38,353 nucleotides of DNA from Temnopleurus reevesii (taxonomy: Eukaryota; Echinodermata; Echinoidea; Temnopleuroida; Temnopleuridae), in the NCBI GenBank assembly GCA_036244855.1, contig BQKZ01000037.1, forward strand, positions 197,336-235,688. Direction: 5' to 3'. Shown here in pieces: positions 1 through 10,180 of the stretch; position 1 is the stretch's first letter, and each line of letters begins with the position of its first letter. The notes below the pieces were generated by a model. It was not told the origin of the DNA. It made no database searches and saw only the letters and a program-made list of their open reading frames with translations. Made by a program: the position numbers and the translations under genes.

Positions 1-39
1 CCTGTCTCTTATACACATCTAGATGTGTAAAAGAGACAG
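1..39. other. Tn5 mosaic-end adapter pair (library artefact)
   Basis: Positions 2-20 match exactly the 19-bp Tn5 transposase mosaic end used in tagmentation libraries (CTGTCTCTTATACACATCT). Positions 21-39 are its reverse complement with one substitution (AAAAG where TATAAG is expected). Two abutting inverted mosaic ends at the first base of a contig are expected from untrimmed adapter in reads or a mate-pair junction, not from an animal genome. Nothing to their left should be inferred, and the few bases of poly-C that follow may also be unreliable. Confidence 0.95.
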
Positions 40-44
40 CCCCC

Positions 45-345
45 CCCCTGTCTTTTCACCCCCACCTCACTTTCTTCCCCTAGTATATTATATCCCCATT
101 TCTCCTTCCCTCCATGTATCCCCCCATTACATCCCTTCTCTCCATCACACCCTCTTCCTTCCACCCCACTCTCCTCCATCAATCTGACACTCCTCCATCT
201 ATCCAACCCTCCTCCTTTCATTCTAACCACCCCTGCCTTCTCCCTTCCTTTATCAATTCATCTACCCCTCCCCTCCCTATCCCCTTCCCTCCACCCTTCA
301 TCATCTCTCCATCCTCGTCTGCTTCTCCCAATTCATACAAAAACT
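45..345. repeat. Pyrimidine-rich (C/T) tract
   Basis: About 300 bases are made almost wholly of C and T on the + strand, with irregular CCCT, TCCAT and TTCC words and no fixed period. A 77-codon open frame at 114-347 reads as Ser/Pro/Leu/Ile low complexity and is a by-product of the composition. The same type of tract recurs at 8945-9300, 10985-11249, 30835-31080 and 36905-37090 and, on the opposite strand, at 8060-8600 and 36110-36260. Such tracts are common in echinoid introns and intergenic DNA and can in principle form triplex structures. Confidence 0.8.
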
Positions 346-639
346 AATCATTAATTTTAGAATAATGCACACCCAATGCTGCTATACCCATCTTTTCAAA
401 TTGGTATTATAACGTTATTACATTACATTTCAGAATTGATATTACATCCATCCCAAATGCAATAGCTACTTACAGCTGATGCAACAGACTGGTGATTGGA
501 CATACCTCCAAAAATTGGATGTGAAAAGGTCAAGGCTCATACATTAGCCCAAATCATTCTAGGGTCTGATGCACAACTAATGACACTAAAAGGTGCAACT
601 ATGGGGCCCATTCACATTCTATATGCTGAACCATACCAG
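346..639. other. No recognisable feature
   Basis: AT-rich unique-looking sequence between the pyrimidine tract and the SINE. I see no coding frame, hairpin or repeat here. Confidence 0.5.
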
Positions 640-870
640 TCATGTGTGGCTCAGTGGTAGAGCGTCAGCCCCATAACCGGAAGGTCATGGGTTCGATCCC
701 CAGCCGAGTCATACCAAAGACTTATACAAAATGGGACAATCTGCCTTTTTGCCAGACGCTCGGCATTTGAGAATGGAGACGGGTAATAATAACTATGTTA
801 TGCAAGGCCCCTTGAAGAACAGCTTACAGCTAAAAGTGGCTACCCTGGGTAAATAAGAAGTATTATTAAC
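640..870 (+). mobile_element. tRNA-derived SINE (tRNA-Met-like head)
   Basis: The 5' part is a tRNA-like RNA polymerase III promoter. It has an A box TGGCTCAGTGG at 647-657 and a B box GGTTCGATCCC at 690-700, at normal spacing. The anticodon-loop region carries CAT at 672-674 in a CCATAACC context, and the arm that follows (GGAAGGTCATGGGTTCGATC) resembles an elongator tRNA-Met. This head runs into a tRNA-unrelated body (about 715-850) and ends with a TATTATT-type tail near 870. The anticodon stem has mismatches and there is no sign of a functional acceptor stem, so this is a retroposon and not a tRNA gene. The body wording matches, from memory, tRNA-related SINEs that are abundant in sea urchins (SURF-type). 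No clear target-site duplication is visible. Confidence 0.8.
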
Positions 871-1013
871 CAATACCATCAAAACTGTTTCAGAGATAAC
901 TGCTTCAGTACGAGTATGAACCCCCAAATAATTTAGAAAATCATCTTTCAAACCAGTTCTAAATGAAGCCAGTGGTGGGTTCATGTTCCGAGCTCATCAG
1001 CTTCATGAATCAA

Positions 1014-1289
1014 TTCAATTGTGAGCATACAGGACCTCTATTTTTGTTGGTCATGCTCTTTGGATGTTCTAGATTGGCCTCAATGTCCATCTCAATGATC
1101 TTGGATATTTTGGTGCCCCACCATGAAGAAATAATGCCCTAAAATAATTCAATTGTGAGTGTACATGGTCTCAATTTATCAAAGGCCATTGATATTAAAT
1201 TTCACTTTAGTAGTCCTTCTGAAAGACCACAATAGCCATCTCAATGATCTTAGATATTTTGGTACCCCACTGTCATTAAAATATGCCCA
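1014..1289. repeat. Two-unit tandem duplication, period 134 bp
   Basis: TTCAATTGTGAG starts at 1014 and again at 1148. Both units then carry the word CATCTCAATGATCTT, a GATATTTTGGT block, a CCCCAC block and an ATGCCC ending. The first and last thirds are well conserved between units while the middle is strongly diverged, so the duplication is old. No coding potential is seen. Confidence 0.7.
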
Positions 1290-3460
1290 ATGCCAGGTTA
1301 AGTGACCATTCCTTAAGAAAAATAAAAATTCAAACACCGTTCAATTTCAGTCCAACACAAACAGTACATAAAAATGTCTAATGCAATTGATACACGTGTG
1401 TGAAAATGAAATCTTCCCTCTCTATCTTTCTCTGACTTACTTACACAACATTTAATTCAAGTAAAAGGTTAAAATTCACCATTTTCTGATCAAACATATA
1501 AAAAGAAATCAAAATTCCAGTTTTGAGCAAGATGCTCTTGCAGTAAAGGTCAATGATTCCTAGCCATAGATTTCAGCTCCCATCTTGTCACGATGCCAAG
1601 CCCCTCTTTCCTCCTGGCCCGTTTCGCGCTTGAACTATAGTCTCCTACCCAGAGCAACATCTATTCACATGCTCAAATCTTCCCTAAGAATAATGATATA
1701 GTAACAATACAAACACCCATACACACTCTTCTTTTCATGAATACAATGATATCATGACAATGAAGCTTCTTTGTAGAAAGACATGATAGTTACATGCTTG
1801 AAGCAAAATATTGGTAGTTCAATGGAAAATGGGTCAATATCTTATTCTGTAACAGATCAAGAGCTAAGAAATAGGGTAAAACTACTTTTAAAAAATGGTC
1901 TGTGAATAGATTTGTATGAAAATATTTTCTAGGGAAAACATATTTCATAATGCCTATGGATCACAATGGTACGACACCAACGTATTTTAATCTAGATGGT
2001 TTCATATTTGGTATTTTGCCCATTCAAAATTGTTTTTAACAGCTGCATTATTAAAAATTAATTACTTTCAAATTGAAATAGTCATTAGATAGTGAAGAGA
2101 CATCATATAGTGAAAACCTCATTTGGAAATTTGTTTACTGATATCATCTATTGGGTATAGTTATGAAACAATGATATTGGAATAAAAACTGTTCATCTTA
2201 CAGATCTTTTCATTTTTCATTTGATATATGAAATAGGAAATGACTGAAGGGGAGGCTAGATGGAAGTTTGACATGATCAGGTTACATCAAGGCGAATGAT
2301 GAGAGAGAAATAGTTCCAGTAAACTTGACACAATCGGAAATAAACCAATGATGGGCCGTCAGGAACCATCAAGTTCCAAAAAGATGAGCTATTTTAAAAA
2401 GACAAGAAATGCAAACTTGGGACTTCCTCCATAAAGCTGGCGTAACTTTTACCATACCTCGGGCAATCAAAAGGCAATGATGGGTTAAGTGAGTTTATAT
2501 GTGATATCATATTCCAAAAGTAGTCAGAATCCCCAATATAATAATAATATAGCTTTATTCAATGAGAGTAGCTATTTGAGTTTCTAAATAGTTGTACTTG
2601 TGAACCCTGCTGAAGATTCATACATTGCCCTGGGCAGTGTTTCACCAAATCATCCTCGAAGTTCAGAACTTTTTAAGAAAGATTGGATTATGTTGTTAAG
2701 TGTTCAACTCAAAAGCATCTAAATTATTCAGCACAGGAACTTGTAGTCGTCGTTCTTCATATTGGTCTTACAGCCTACCGTAACTTATTGAAACGTGGCA
2801 GTGGTCATAAAATTCATTATTCTAACCTGAGTGGAGTGTAGCAAAGTTGGGGGGGAATTTCTTGCTGATGGAAATTATTAGCAAGGCGGGTCCTGAACCA
2901 GCAACCCTTCAATTGTTTAGTGAGTCAGAACTACTGCACCAAGAAAGCTTTCATGGAAAATACATTTGCAGAAAACAGTTTTTCTGGTATAGAGTAACTT
3001 TTGTGAGCAATATTATTATCTAAATATGGTAATCCTTTTTCATCTCTACCACAATAATTTTTGCAATGAATTTTCCAAAAGATGAATAAACCTGGGAATT
3101 ATCTGAAGAGCAAAATTATATTTCAGATTTTGAATCCACAAAATTTCTTCTTAGCTGTTCACTTGCCGTGCCTATGGGTCAACGAACAGGTCAACATTTG
3201 CAAAAAATAAAAATAAATGAGGTTGCCTGCAGTTCATATCATTAACTTATGATCGAAACAGGGACATGGAAATACCAATTATGAAAAATATGACAACAGA
3301 CATTTTTTGTTTGAATATTCCATGGATTTCAATTCTCAAATCATAATCATGACATAGCTATCACCAATACTCCAGTACTGAAGATATCTGGTACGCCAAC
3401 AGTTAATCAGGTTACAATCAGTCGTCATATCAAATCCAAGCGCAAATCCAGGTACTCTGA
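1290..3460. other. No recognisable gene; AT-rich background
   Basis: About 2.2 kb of AT-rich sequence with no sustained open frame, RNA gene or strong repeat. A short stretch near 2539-2600 (ATAATAATATAGCTTTATTC...) resembles the tail-and-body wording of dispersed microsatellite-tailed repeats, but I cannot delimit it. A C/G-richer patch at 1555-1650 is too short to interpret. Confidence 0.4.
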
Positions 3461-3464
3461 TTTG

Positions 3465-3915
3465 TTACCCTCAGACGGGGAAAGACAAACATGAAGTAAA
3501 ATGGATGGGACTGACCCTATTCACACTTGCATAAGGAGTGATTAAGGTGTGGATCTAACATTAATTTTTTTCAAAGAAAATTGTATTCAAATGATATCTT
3601 AGTCATCTTTACATCCAGAAAAAAACACAAAGGTAGATAGATGGGACTATACCTGTTCAAAATCAGAACGAGGAAGCATCAGGCATCGATTTAGCAACAT
3701 ATTATTACAATGATTTATGAAATTTGAATTCAATGGGAATTTTATTTGTTCCTTTCCGACAAAGACAAACAAAAAGATAAATGGATGGGACTGGGACATG
3801 TTCCCAATCACATGCAAACATTCAGGCTGCAGCGATAGATCTTTAAAATGAATTCACAAACAGAGCTTCTTTGATTCATTACTCTCAAATGAGGAATGAC
3901 AAAGATTCACAAAGA
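3465..3915 (+). repeat. Degenerate tandem array, ~125-146 bp period, about 3.5 units
   Basis: A word of the form GACAAACA...AGATRGATGGGACT recurs near 3483-3512, 3625-3648 and 3763-3792, followed each time by a short 'TGTTC/TATTC ... CACA' block. A fourth, partial start is at about 3874-3915 (ATTACTCTCAAATGAGGAATGAC). Starts at roughly 3465, 3602, 3748 and 3874 give uneven spacings, as expected for an old array with indels. I cannot assign it to a named satellite. Confidence 0.55.
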
Positions 3916-4240
3916 ATCATATTTTCTACATTAATCCTCCGGATGAGTGTAGTCAGAACCTTCAGGGGTTACTATCATTAAAAATACATTCATGCAGGGT
4001 ACACTATAAACAGACATTAATGATCCACGTTTTTGACATTTTTCAACTGAGTGAATGAATTTATAAACACACAATCTCTCATTAGTTTGTCATACAAAAA
4101 AGCAGGCATTGTCAAGACACAAGCAGGCAGCCCAGGGATGCCAAATGAATTAAAAAGAGGGCCTGAAAATCATCTAGAAATGTAACATTTTGCACAAAAA
4201 GTTAAGACAAAATAGTCTGAGCACAATTTCCTTCAGCAAG

Positions 4241-4440
4241 ATATTCATCCACGTTGTACTGCACTCAACCAATGTGAGGTAAATGGGTACCTAGCAGGAA
4301 TAACTATTACTTGAAATATGTGCGCTAGTGTACGCCAGGCTAAAGCCAGAGTAATAATAATGCAAAGCGCCTCGAACACTCAGCAGAGTGGATACATGTA
4401 CATGCGCTATATAAATTGCATCTATTATTATCAATATTAT
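4241..4440 (+). mobile_element. SINE-like dispersed repeat, family 2, near full length
   Basis: Same family as the copies at 18231-18353 (+) and 24384-24576 (-). The order is: a 5' block with TGCACTCAACC and AATGGGTACC; a middle block with GCGC and CAGGCTAAAGCC; a core AGTAATAATAATGCAAAGCG; GAGTGGATA; then GCTATATAAATTGCATC and a TTATTATTA-type tail. The microsatellite tail and oriented ends are typical of SINEs or SINE-like retroposons. Repeats with this ending are, from memory, widespread in sea urchins and other marine invertebrates. I see no clear A/B box, so the origin of the head is unclear. An overlapping 78-codon open frame (4318-4554) is incidental. Confidence 0.7.
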
Positions 4441-5809
4441 CATTTACCAAGGAATAAATTCTGGGTCACCTTTCATTTCAAGGTACCAGTTGCTCCTCAT
4501 CTTATCATTTGTCTTGGCGGACATTTCCTCATCTCTGGCAACCCACTAGACTAGCCCTCTAACAATTGATAGAGAAAAAGTTATGTGAACAGGGTCTCGA
4601 GCCATGAAGGAGGCGAAGGATGGAGGCAAGATCTCTGGTTTATAGTCCTGAGATGGGGGACTGGAGATTGACAAGGATATCTCCTTCATTCACTGGGGTC
4701 TTTACCAAGGATCAAACTTGACCTGTATTATTACACAACCATAGGTGAAAAGTGACACAGGCAACCATGGCTGGTAGAATGAAATCAAACGGGGTTTATG
4801 ACAGTAGAGAAAGCTAGGGTATAGCAACAGAATACCCAGGTCAATCACGTGTATCGCTCAGATCTAAACTGGAAAAAATATCTTTTTGAGAAATATTTGA
4901 TTATGCACTCTGAAAATTATTGATAGACAGGCCAAAAATTCGGTTAAATGCAATGAGGACAATCAAATCAAGAAAATAAACTGAATAACTGGATCATATT
5001 TTCATGGCTTGTCCTCAATACTGGTGCTAATCTAGGGCAGAACTAGGGCACACATATCCAAAGATGTATTTCACATGGGAAATCCCTCTTCATGAAAAAT
5101 TATGAGAGGGATAATGGGAGGGATGACACTGAAAGTGATATGACGACAATGAGAAGGGAAGGATGTATTCAATTATTGAACAATTTGAGGAATTCAACGA
5201 GAGCTTGGGCGATGAATCTTCAATCTTACTTGGGTCAGATATGGCTCAACTTCCAATTATCAGATGGACTTGGGGGTAGAGAGATGTCATGAACTTTATT
5301 GCGGAGTTATAAGAAAGAAAAGGTTCCAGAATAAAAGAAATATTAAGTAGAAGTATTGGTTTTTAACATATATATGAAGCAGCGAACTTTATGATGAATT
5401 ATATATTACATTTCCGGTAAGGATTTAGAAAATGATATAGAACCACTTTCCACTCATGTTACAAAATATTTAAAAAATATTTCACTGCATCGCCCAAATG
5501 GATTTGAAAAACGTCCATTAGGATTTCACCCAACATTGAGGATATCCTAAATATTGGGCTACCTTGTTACATTTTTAGAAAAAGATTATTGTTGTTGGGT
5601 TTTTTTGGGGGGGGCGCAAAGAAGCTGTTTGCACATAATCAGCCAATGTTATTGCAGTATACATTTATGTGATGGGATTAGGGTATAAAAGTAAGCTGAA
5701 TAAAGGAAATTTTTATTAGATTTAGCGAATTCACTGAATTACCGACCAAGTTACAAATAAGAGAGTCCCTTTTTTGATGTTCTGAAAGATCATTTTGTAA
5801 AAGTCTGTT
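4441..5809. other. No recognisable feature
   Basis: AT-rich sequence. A 66-codon open frame at 5092-5292 has no recognisable motif and is within chance length. A G run (GGGGGGG near 5607) is present without other structure. Confidence 0.4.
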
Positions 5810-5967
5810 GGGGTGTTGTTCAAAATCAACTGCAACTTTGCCAATTGTAACGCGCATTTTCGTTCACGCACGGCACGCACATTTAACAAGACGCGCATAA
5901 AACAATGATATTGATTGGCGTGTTCCGATCAACTGCAACTTGCGATAACTTTTGAACAACACCCCCT
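5810..5967 (+). mobile_element. MITE-like element, copy 1
   Basis: Terminal inverted repeats are visible: left GGGGTGTTGTTCAAAA from 5810, right TTTTGAACAACACCCCC ending at 5966. A subterminal motif ATCAACTGCAACT occurs near both ends in the same orientation (5825-5837 and 5928-5940). The interior has CpG-rich words (ACGCGCA, CACGCACGG) flanking the centre. Related copies lie at 14705-14881 and 19763-19950, all in the same orientation. At about 158 bp with no coding capacity, this fits a non-autonomous DNA transposon. Superfamily is not assigned: a TA duplication is possible but not clean. Confidence 0.75.
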
Positions 5968-8059
5968 TAGTTTTATGGAGTGAAAATTTGGGGGGAATTC
6001 ATAATCACAAAATTGGTAAAACAAAACCCAAATGAAAATTTCAGGTTGTACAGAAGCATAAAAGTAACGGTTCTGATTTTTAGTTGACAAGTACACTGGT
6101 CTACCTAGCTGGTACTCAGGAGGATGGTATTTATCGGAGGCAGAGTGGTAGCATACATACGTCACGGTATATTTGTCTGGCCTGTCAGCGATCAGTGCTT
6201 ATAATTGAAGTGACAGTGTTTACATCACATCAAATGCCATAGCGATTACATGATGCCTTCCTAAGTCACTAACCCTGTTGGTTCAAAAATACTTTTGAAT
6301 AAATACTTTTTATTTATTCTTAATACTAATGGTGAAACTAGTTCAGAAAAATTTCACAACTGTGGTAAGTGCTGTTACTGTCCTAACCAATCACAAATTA
6401 CTGCTGAATATGCAGGAGATAATATCAACAAGTGAATAAAGAAACAGCTGACCATACATTGAGAGACAACATTGCAACAATAATCAAGCTCTCAACCTTT
6501 CAGTTGTAGGTAGTGAAAGCCTTGAATTCATATGAAAATACAACCCATACATATACACCTGGTGCATCTTCTAGAATGGTTGGCATATCTGCAATTCACT
6601 TTGCTGAATCACAGGAATAATGCAAAAGAAATAAAAAACAATTTCTTTCTGAATCAATTCAGAAAGGCACATGCAATTTCTTGATTTGGCATGGAATCCA
6701 AGGACGCAATTTCACTCCATCTATTAATACACCCCTGGCAATCAAACCAGCATCTTTAGAAAGCCGCCTTGGGTATCCATATACCTGCCTTCAAAGGTTA
6801 CGACCGTGGCCAACGTCCAACTACGTCTCAATAGTCCGACCCGTTTCCTTTGGTGTGATACTTGGGGGAGGAGAGACAGGCAAACTCCTGGCAAGAATAC
6901 AAACTTCACGGCACCACCATGTAAGGCCAAAAACAATTTTTGGATGTCCTCAACCGACTAACCCACTGAATATGGCCCAACTTGAACTTTTTTTGCTCGT
7001 CACTCAAATTTTTGAACAATTACATACAAAATATAGGCAGACATAAGAAATATGACCTGAAAACTCTTTTTTTTTTCAGGATACACATGACGTAAATCAC
7101 AAAACGTCTTTTCACGCGTTTTGGGAATTTTTACTCCATTCTAAGCCTATTTTCTGCAATAATTCTGTTAAAAAAAAACATTTTCCGACTGACTGATAGC
7201 ATTTTCAAAATAAGTCATTCTTGGGCATCCAAATATTTCTTTTTGCCGAATGGAGGAAAAAATATGGTTCGTACCTAAAGATAACCATGTTCAAAGACTT
7301 GACACATTCTAGTACTTCCATGTGATAAGTATCCAAGTAATTCAATTGTGGATTTAACTTCTTTAAACCTTCAACTTTCTGGTTGCTAGCCAAATGGATC
7401 GCCTTTTTTTCTTCAAGTTTGAGGTATTTGAAATATTTCTACTTCCTCTGATCTTGCTTATTCATTCCTCCATGGGTTTCATATCTATAAAACCAATTGA
7501 AATGAACTGAATATCAATCAATGAATAATATGTGACACTTCATATCAATTCCTATATAATACTTAAAAATAATATTCTAATCTATATTCATTCTAACTTC
7601 CGGCCATTATTTTTGCTTCTTAATCAATTTCTGGCCATGTATGGACTACAAAAAATAAAAAATTCAGAATGAGTACAAAAGAACATTCATTTCTTTTTTT
7701 TTAATTTTTAACTCTGAAAAAATATCCAGTTTGCTTCAAGGTGACAGGAATGAGATGACATTGTAATATAATGAAGAATTGGGCTGATTTTCATACAGAA
7801 GCTGATCAGATAGTTGATGAAGATGAGTTGCAAATTGTGTTTCTTGAAACACAACTGTTCAAAAGTTAATCCACTTTCACTTGGAGGGGGGGGGCTTTTT
7901 GGTGATGTTTAGAGCAGACAGAATAGGAGAATGGAGCAAGGTCCTCTCATGAAATATTCACAAGATCTTATCAGTACATAAAATAAATTAGTAATCACCT
8001 TGATGGACAATTTACCATTCTTGAATGTAGTATGCAATTAACATGCAGATGCCCCTAAC
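5968..8059. other. No supported gene; mostly AT-rich background
   Basis: Contains the longest non-low-complexity open frame in the window (6681-7046, 121 codons, + strand). It has no recognisable domain, and frames of this length are expected by chance here. The 6720-6980 part is more GC-balanced than its surroundings. A 54-codon open stretch on the minus strand (7275-7438) is followed by a donor-like AG|GTACG and is discussed as a weak candidate exon. A poly-G run lies at about 7885-7892. Confidence 0.4.
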
Positions 8060-8600
8060 CACAAAAAGTAAATTTGGAAAAAGAGAGAAAGGATGAAAGG
8101 AGAGGGAGAGAGAGTAAGAGGACAATGGGGTAGAGACGTAATTTATAGGAGACTAAAATGGAAAAAGAGTATTGAGGAAAAAGAAGAGGGGTAATCAGTA
8201 CAAAATAAAGTTTGAGTAAAGAGGGAGGGGGCTCTAGGGAGGAGAAGATGGAGAAAGGAAACATGAAGAGGGGATGAAAAGGTTGAGAGTGAAAGAGGGA
8301 GAGGATGAGAGGGAGTGAGGGAGAGAATGAGAGGGAAGGAGGAAGAGGGTGAGAGGGAAGGAGGGGGAAGGAGAAGGAGAATGAAGGAGGGGGAAGGAGA
8401 ATGAAGGAGAGGTAAAATGGGAATGAAGGAGAGGGGGAGGGGGAAAGAGAGGATAAGGGGAAGATGGTATAAAAGTGAGAGGATCTGAGAGAGCAAAACA
8501 GAGAAAAGATGTAACACCAAAAGAAAGATATAGTGTAAAAGAGCAACAGGGGGCAAAGAGAAAGACACCAGAGAAACCCTAAAGATGTGGTTGGAGAGTG
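8060..8600. repeat. Purine-rich (G/A) tract
   Basis: About 500 bases are almost entirely purine on the + strand (GAGAGGGA, GGAAGGAGG and GAAGGAGAATGAAGG words), densest at about 8220-8460. Local direct repeats such as GAATGAAGGAGGGGGAAGGA suggest replication slippage. The 183- and 141-codon minus-strand open frames here are Ser/Leu/Pro/Phe low complexity and are not genes. Long polypurine tracts can adopt triplex (H-DNA) conformations. That is a known property of such sequence and is not shown here. Confidence 0.85.
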
Positions 8601-8944
8601 ATCCAAATTGGAAAGAGGAATAAGTCTAAAAGTAGTCTAAAACTTATGTCATAAAAATATATCTAAAAATTACCTCTTTGACACGCAATAAACTAAGGGG
8701 GAAAATTCTCTATCCATAAATTGAGAGGGCAGGAAAAATGGAAGGAAATAACTACATTCTTTAAAATAGAAATTCTTATTTTGGAGAGCGGATACAGGAG
8801 TATAATAGTGCTCATCAATAACTGATTTTAACAGCATGCTGACGTGATTCACAGGGCTTTGAATTATGCATGAGGCACGCGCCTTCCCTGTGGGATCTAC
8901 GCTCAAAAAGAAAACAGTCTCTTTCAAGAAGAGGTCACTAACAT
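8601..8944. other. Spacer between purine and pyrimidine tracts
   Basis: Mixed-composition sequence of about 340 bp. A 112-codon minus-strand open frame (8670-9008) spans it and runs into the pyrimidine tract. It has no recognisable motif and I do not call it a gene. Confidence 0.4.
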
Positions 8945-9300
8945 CCAGATGCTCTCTTCCTTCCTTCCTCTTTTGAGTTATTTTCAATTCTCTTTTTCTC
9001 TTTCTCACTCACATTCTCTTCGTGCTCTTTCCATTTCTTTTTCGTTTCCTCTTCACATTCTTTCTCTTTTATAATGTTGTATATTCATATTGCGCCACAT
9101 CTGTCAGAGATTCACACTAGTGGTGCTCTTCCTACTTCTCTTCTTTTTTAATTTCCCTCACTCCTTAATATTGTCATTTCCTCCATCCCCCCTCCCTCCC
9201 CTGCATATTTCTCTCTCTCCCTCTCCCTCTCTTCCATTTCTTACTTTTCACCTATTATACTTCATTCTTGCTTTTCTTTCCCTCTTTATCATCACGTTGC
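8945..9300. repeat. Pyrimidine-rich (C/T) tract
   Basis: Two C/T-rich blocks (8945-9065 and 9125-9300) are separated by a short mixed stretch. The strand asymmetry is opposite to that of 8060-8600, so the two tracts are partly complementary. The 82-codon frame at 9090-9338 is low complexity. Confidence 0.8.
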
Positions 9301-10180
9301 CCCTATTTTTAACATTATTCAAGCATTTGTCTAAATAAAATTGAGTTCATATAACCAAAACTATGTCATATTACTTTGGGAAATTACATTGAATCAATAA
9401 AAGAATTTATCACACAGAATGCTCAGGTAATAATGAACTCTAAAGTAAATGTTTTTTTCTCCAAGTCTTTAATTTGGGTGGATAATAGCAAGCATATCTT
9501 TTGTCACTCAACCATTTCCGTGGCAATGTGGATGAAATTCTGTACAGTTAGAAGCAGCTGTGTCTACCTCGCGATACAAACCAATGACATTCATGAACCA
9601 GCTGCTAATCATGTTTCATATCGAATTGGGGATTGGGAAGAAGAGAAACAAAGCACTATTCTGAGATTACTTGCTTTGTTTAGTCAGTTTGTAGGGCCCA
9701 TTCAGACATGTCTGGAGAACATTTGATGAATCGAAGACGGTTGAAGTTTGCTAAAGCTTCATCACGTTTTCAAATACTTAGATAGGTCTTTTTTAAGACT
9801 TTTTTGGACTTTTTTAGAGAAAAATCATTGTTAAATGTAGAAGGAAGACAATGGTGAAACAGTAGTAAAAGTGACGGTCTGTTTCTTCCTCAGGAAACTC
9901 ATTGGTCACAAGTATTCCTGGGGTGTTCACTAGCTGAGGGCCAACTAAACATTGAATAAGTGTGACTGGGGTATAGACGGATTGTGCTAGGGGTTACTGC
10001 TGTATTTCTTGTCAAGCATTGTTTGAGAGTATAATCAGATCTTCATGTATGATTAGTTAGCTATATTTTTTCTTTTACTTTCTTTGTGTATTTGGGTTCT
10101 TTTTTCTTTGTCTGTTGCTGATGTTTTGTTTTGCTTTGCTTTATTTAGATTTGGTTTCTATTGCACAATGTTTTCAAACA
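9301..10180. other. No supported gene
   Basis: Includes a 116-codon open frame on the + strand (9376-9726) that would begin at a TTG codon. Its composition is not low complexity, but I recognise no domain, see no convincing splice sites, and the length is within chance for the window. Downstream sequence is T-rich (10060-10150). Confidence 0.4.

Noticed and set aside
1..39. A natural transposon inverted repeat
   Set aside because: It is the commercial Tn5 mosaic end at a contig terminus, so adapter contamination is the plain explanation.
640..715. A genuine tRNA-Met gene
   Set aside because: A/B boxes and a CAT anticodon are present, but the anticodon stem has mismatches, no acceptor stem closes, and the sequence runs into a SINE body with a TATTATT tail.
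6681..7046. 121-codon + strand open frame
   Set aside because: No recognisable domain and within the length expected by chance for 38 kb of AT-rich DNA read in six frames (about 110-130 codons).
8055..8606. 183- and 141-codon minus-strand open frames
   Set aside because: They are Ser/Leu/Pro/Phe low complexity produced by the purine tract; stop codons are rare in pure C/T sequence, so length is not evidence of coding.
9376..9726. 116-codon + strand open frame
   Set aside because: It begins at TTG, shows no known domain or convincing splice sites, and its length is within chance, although composition is not low complexity.
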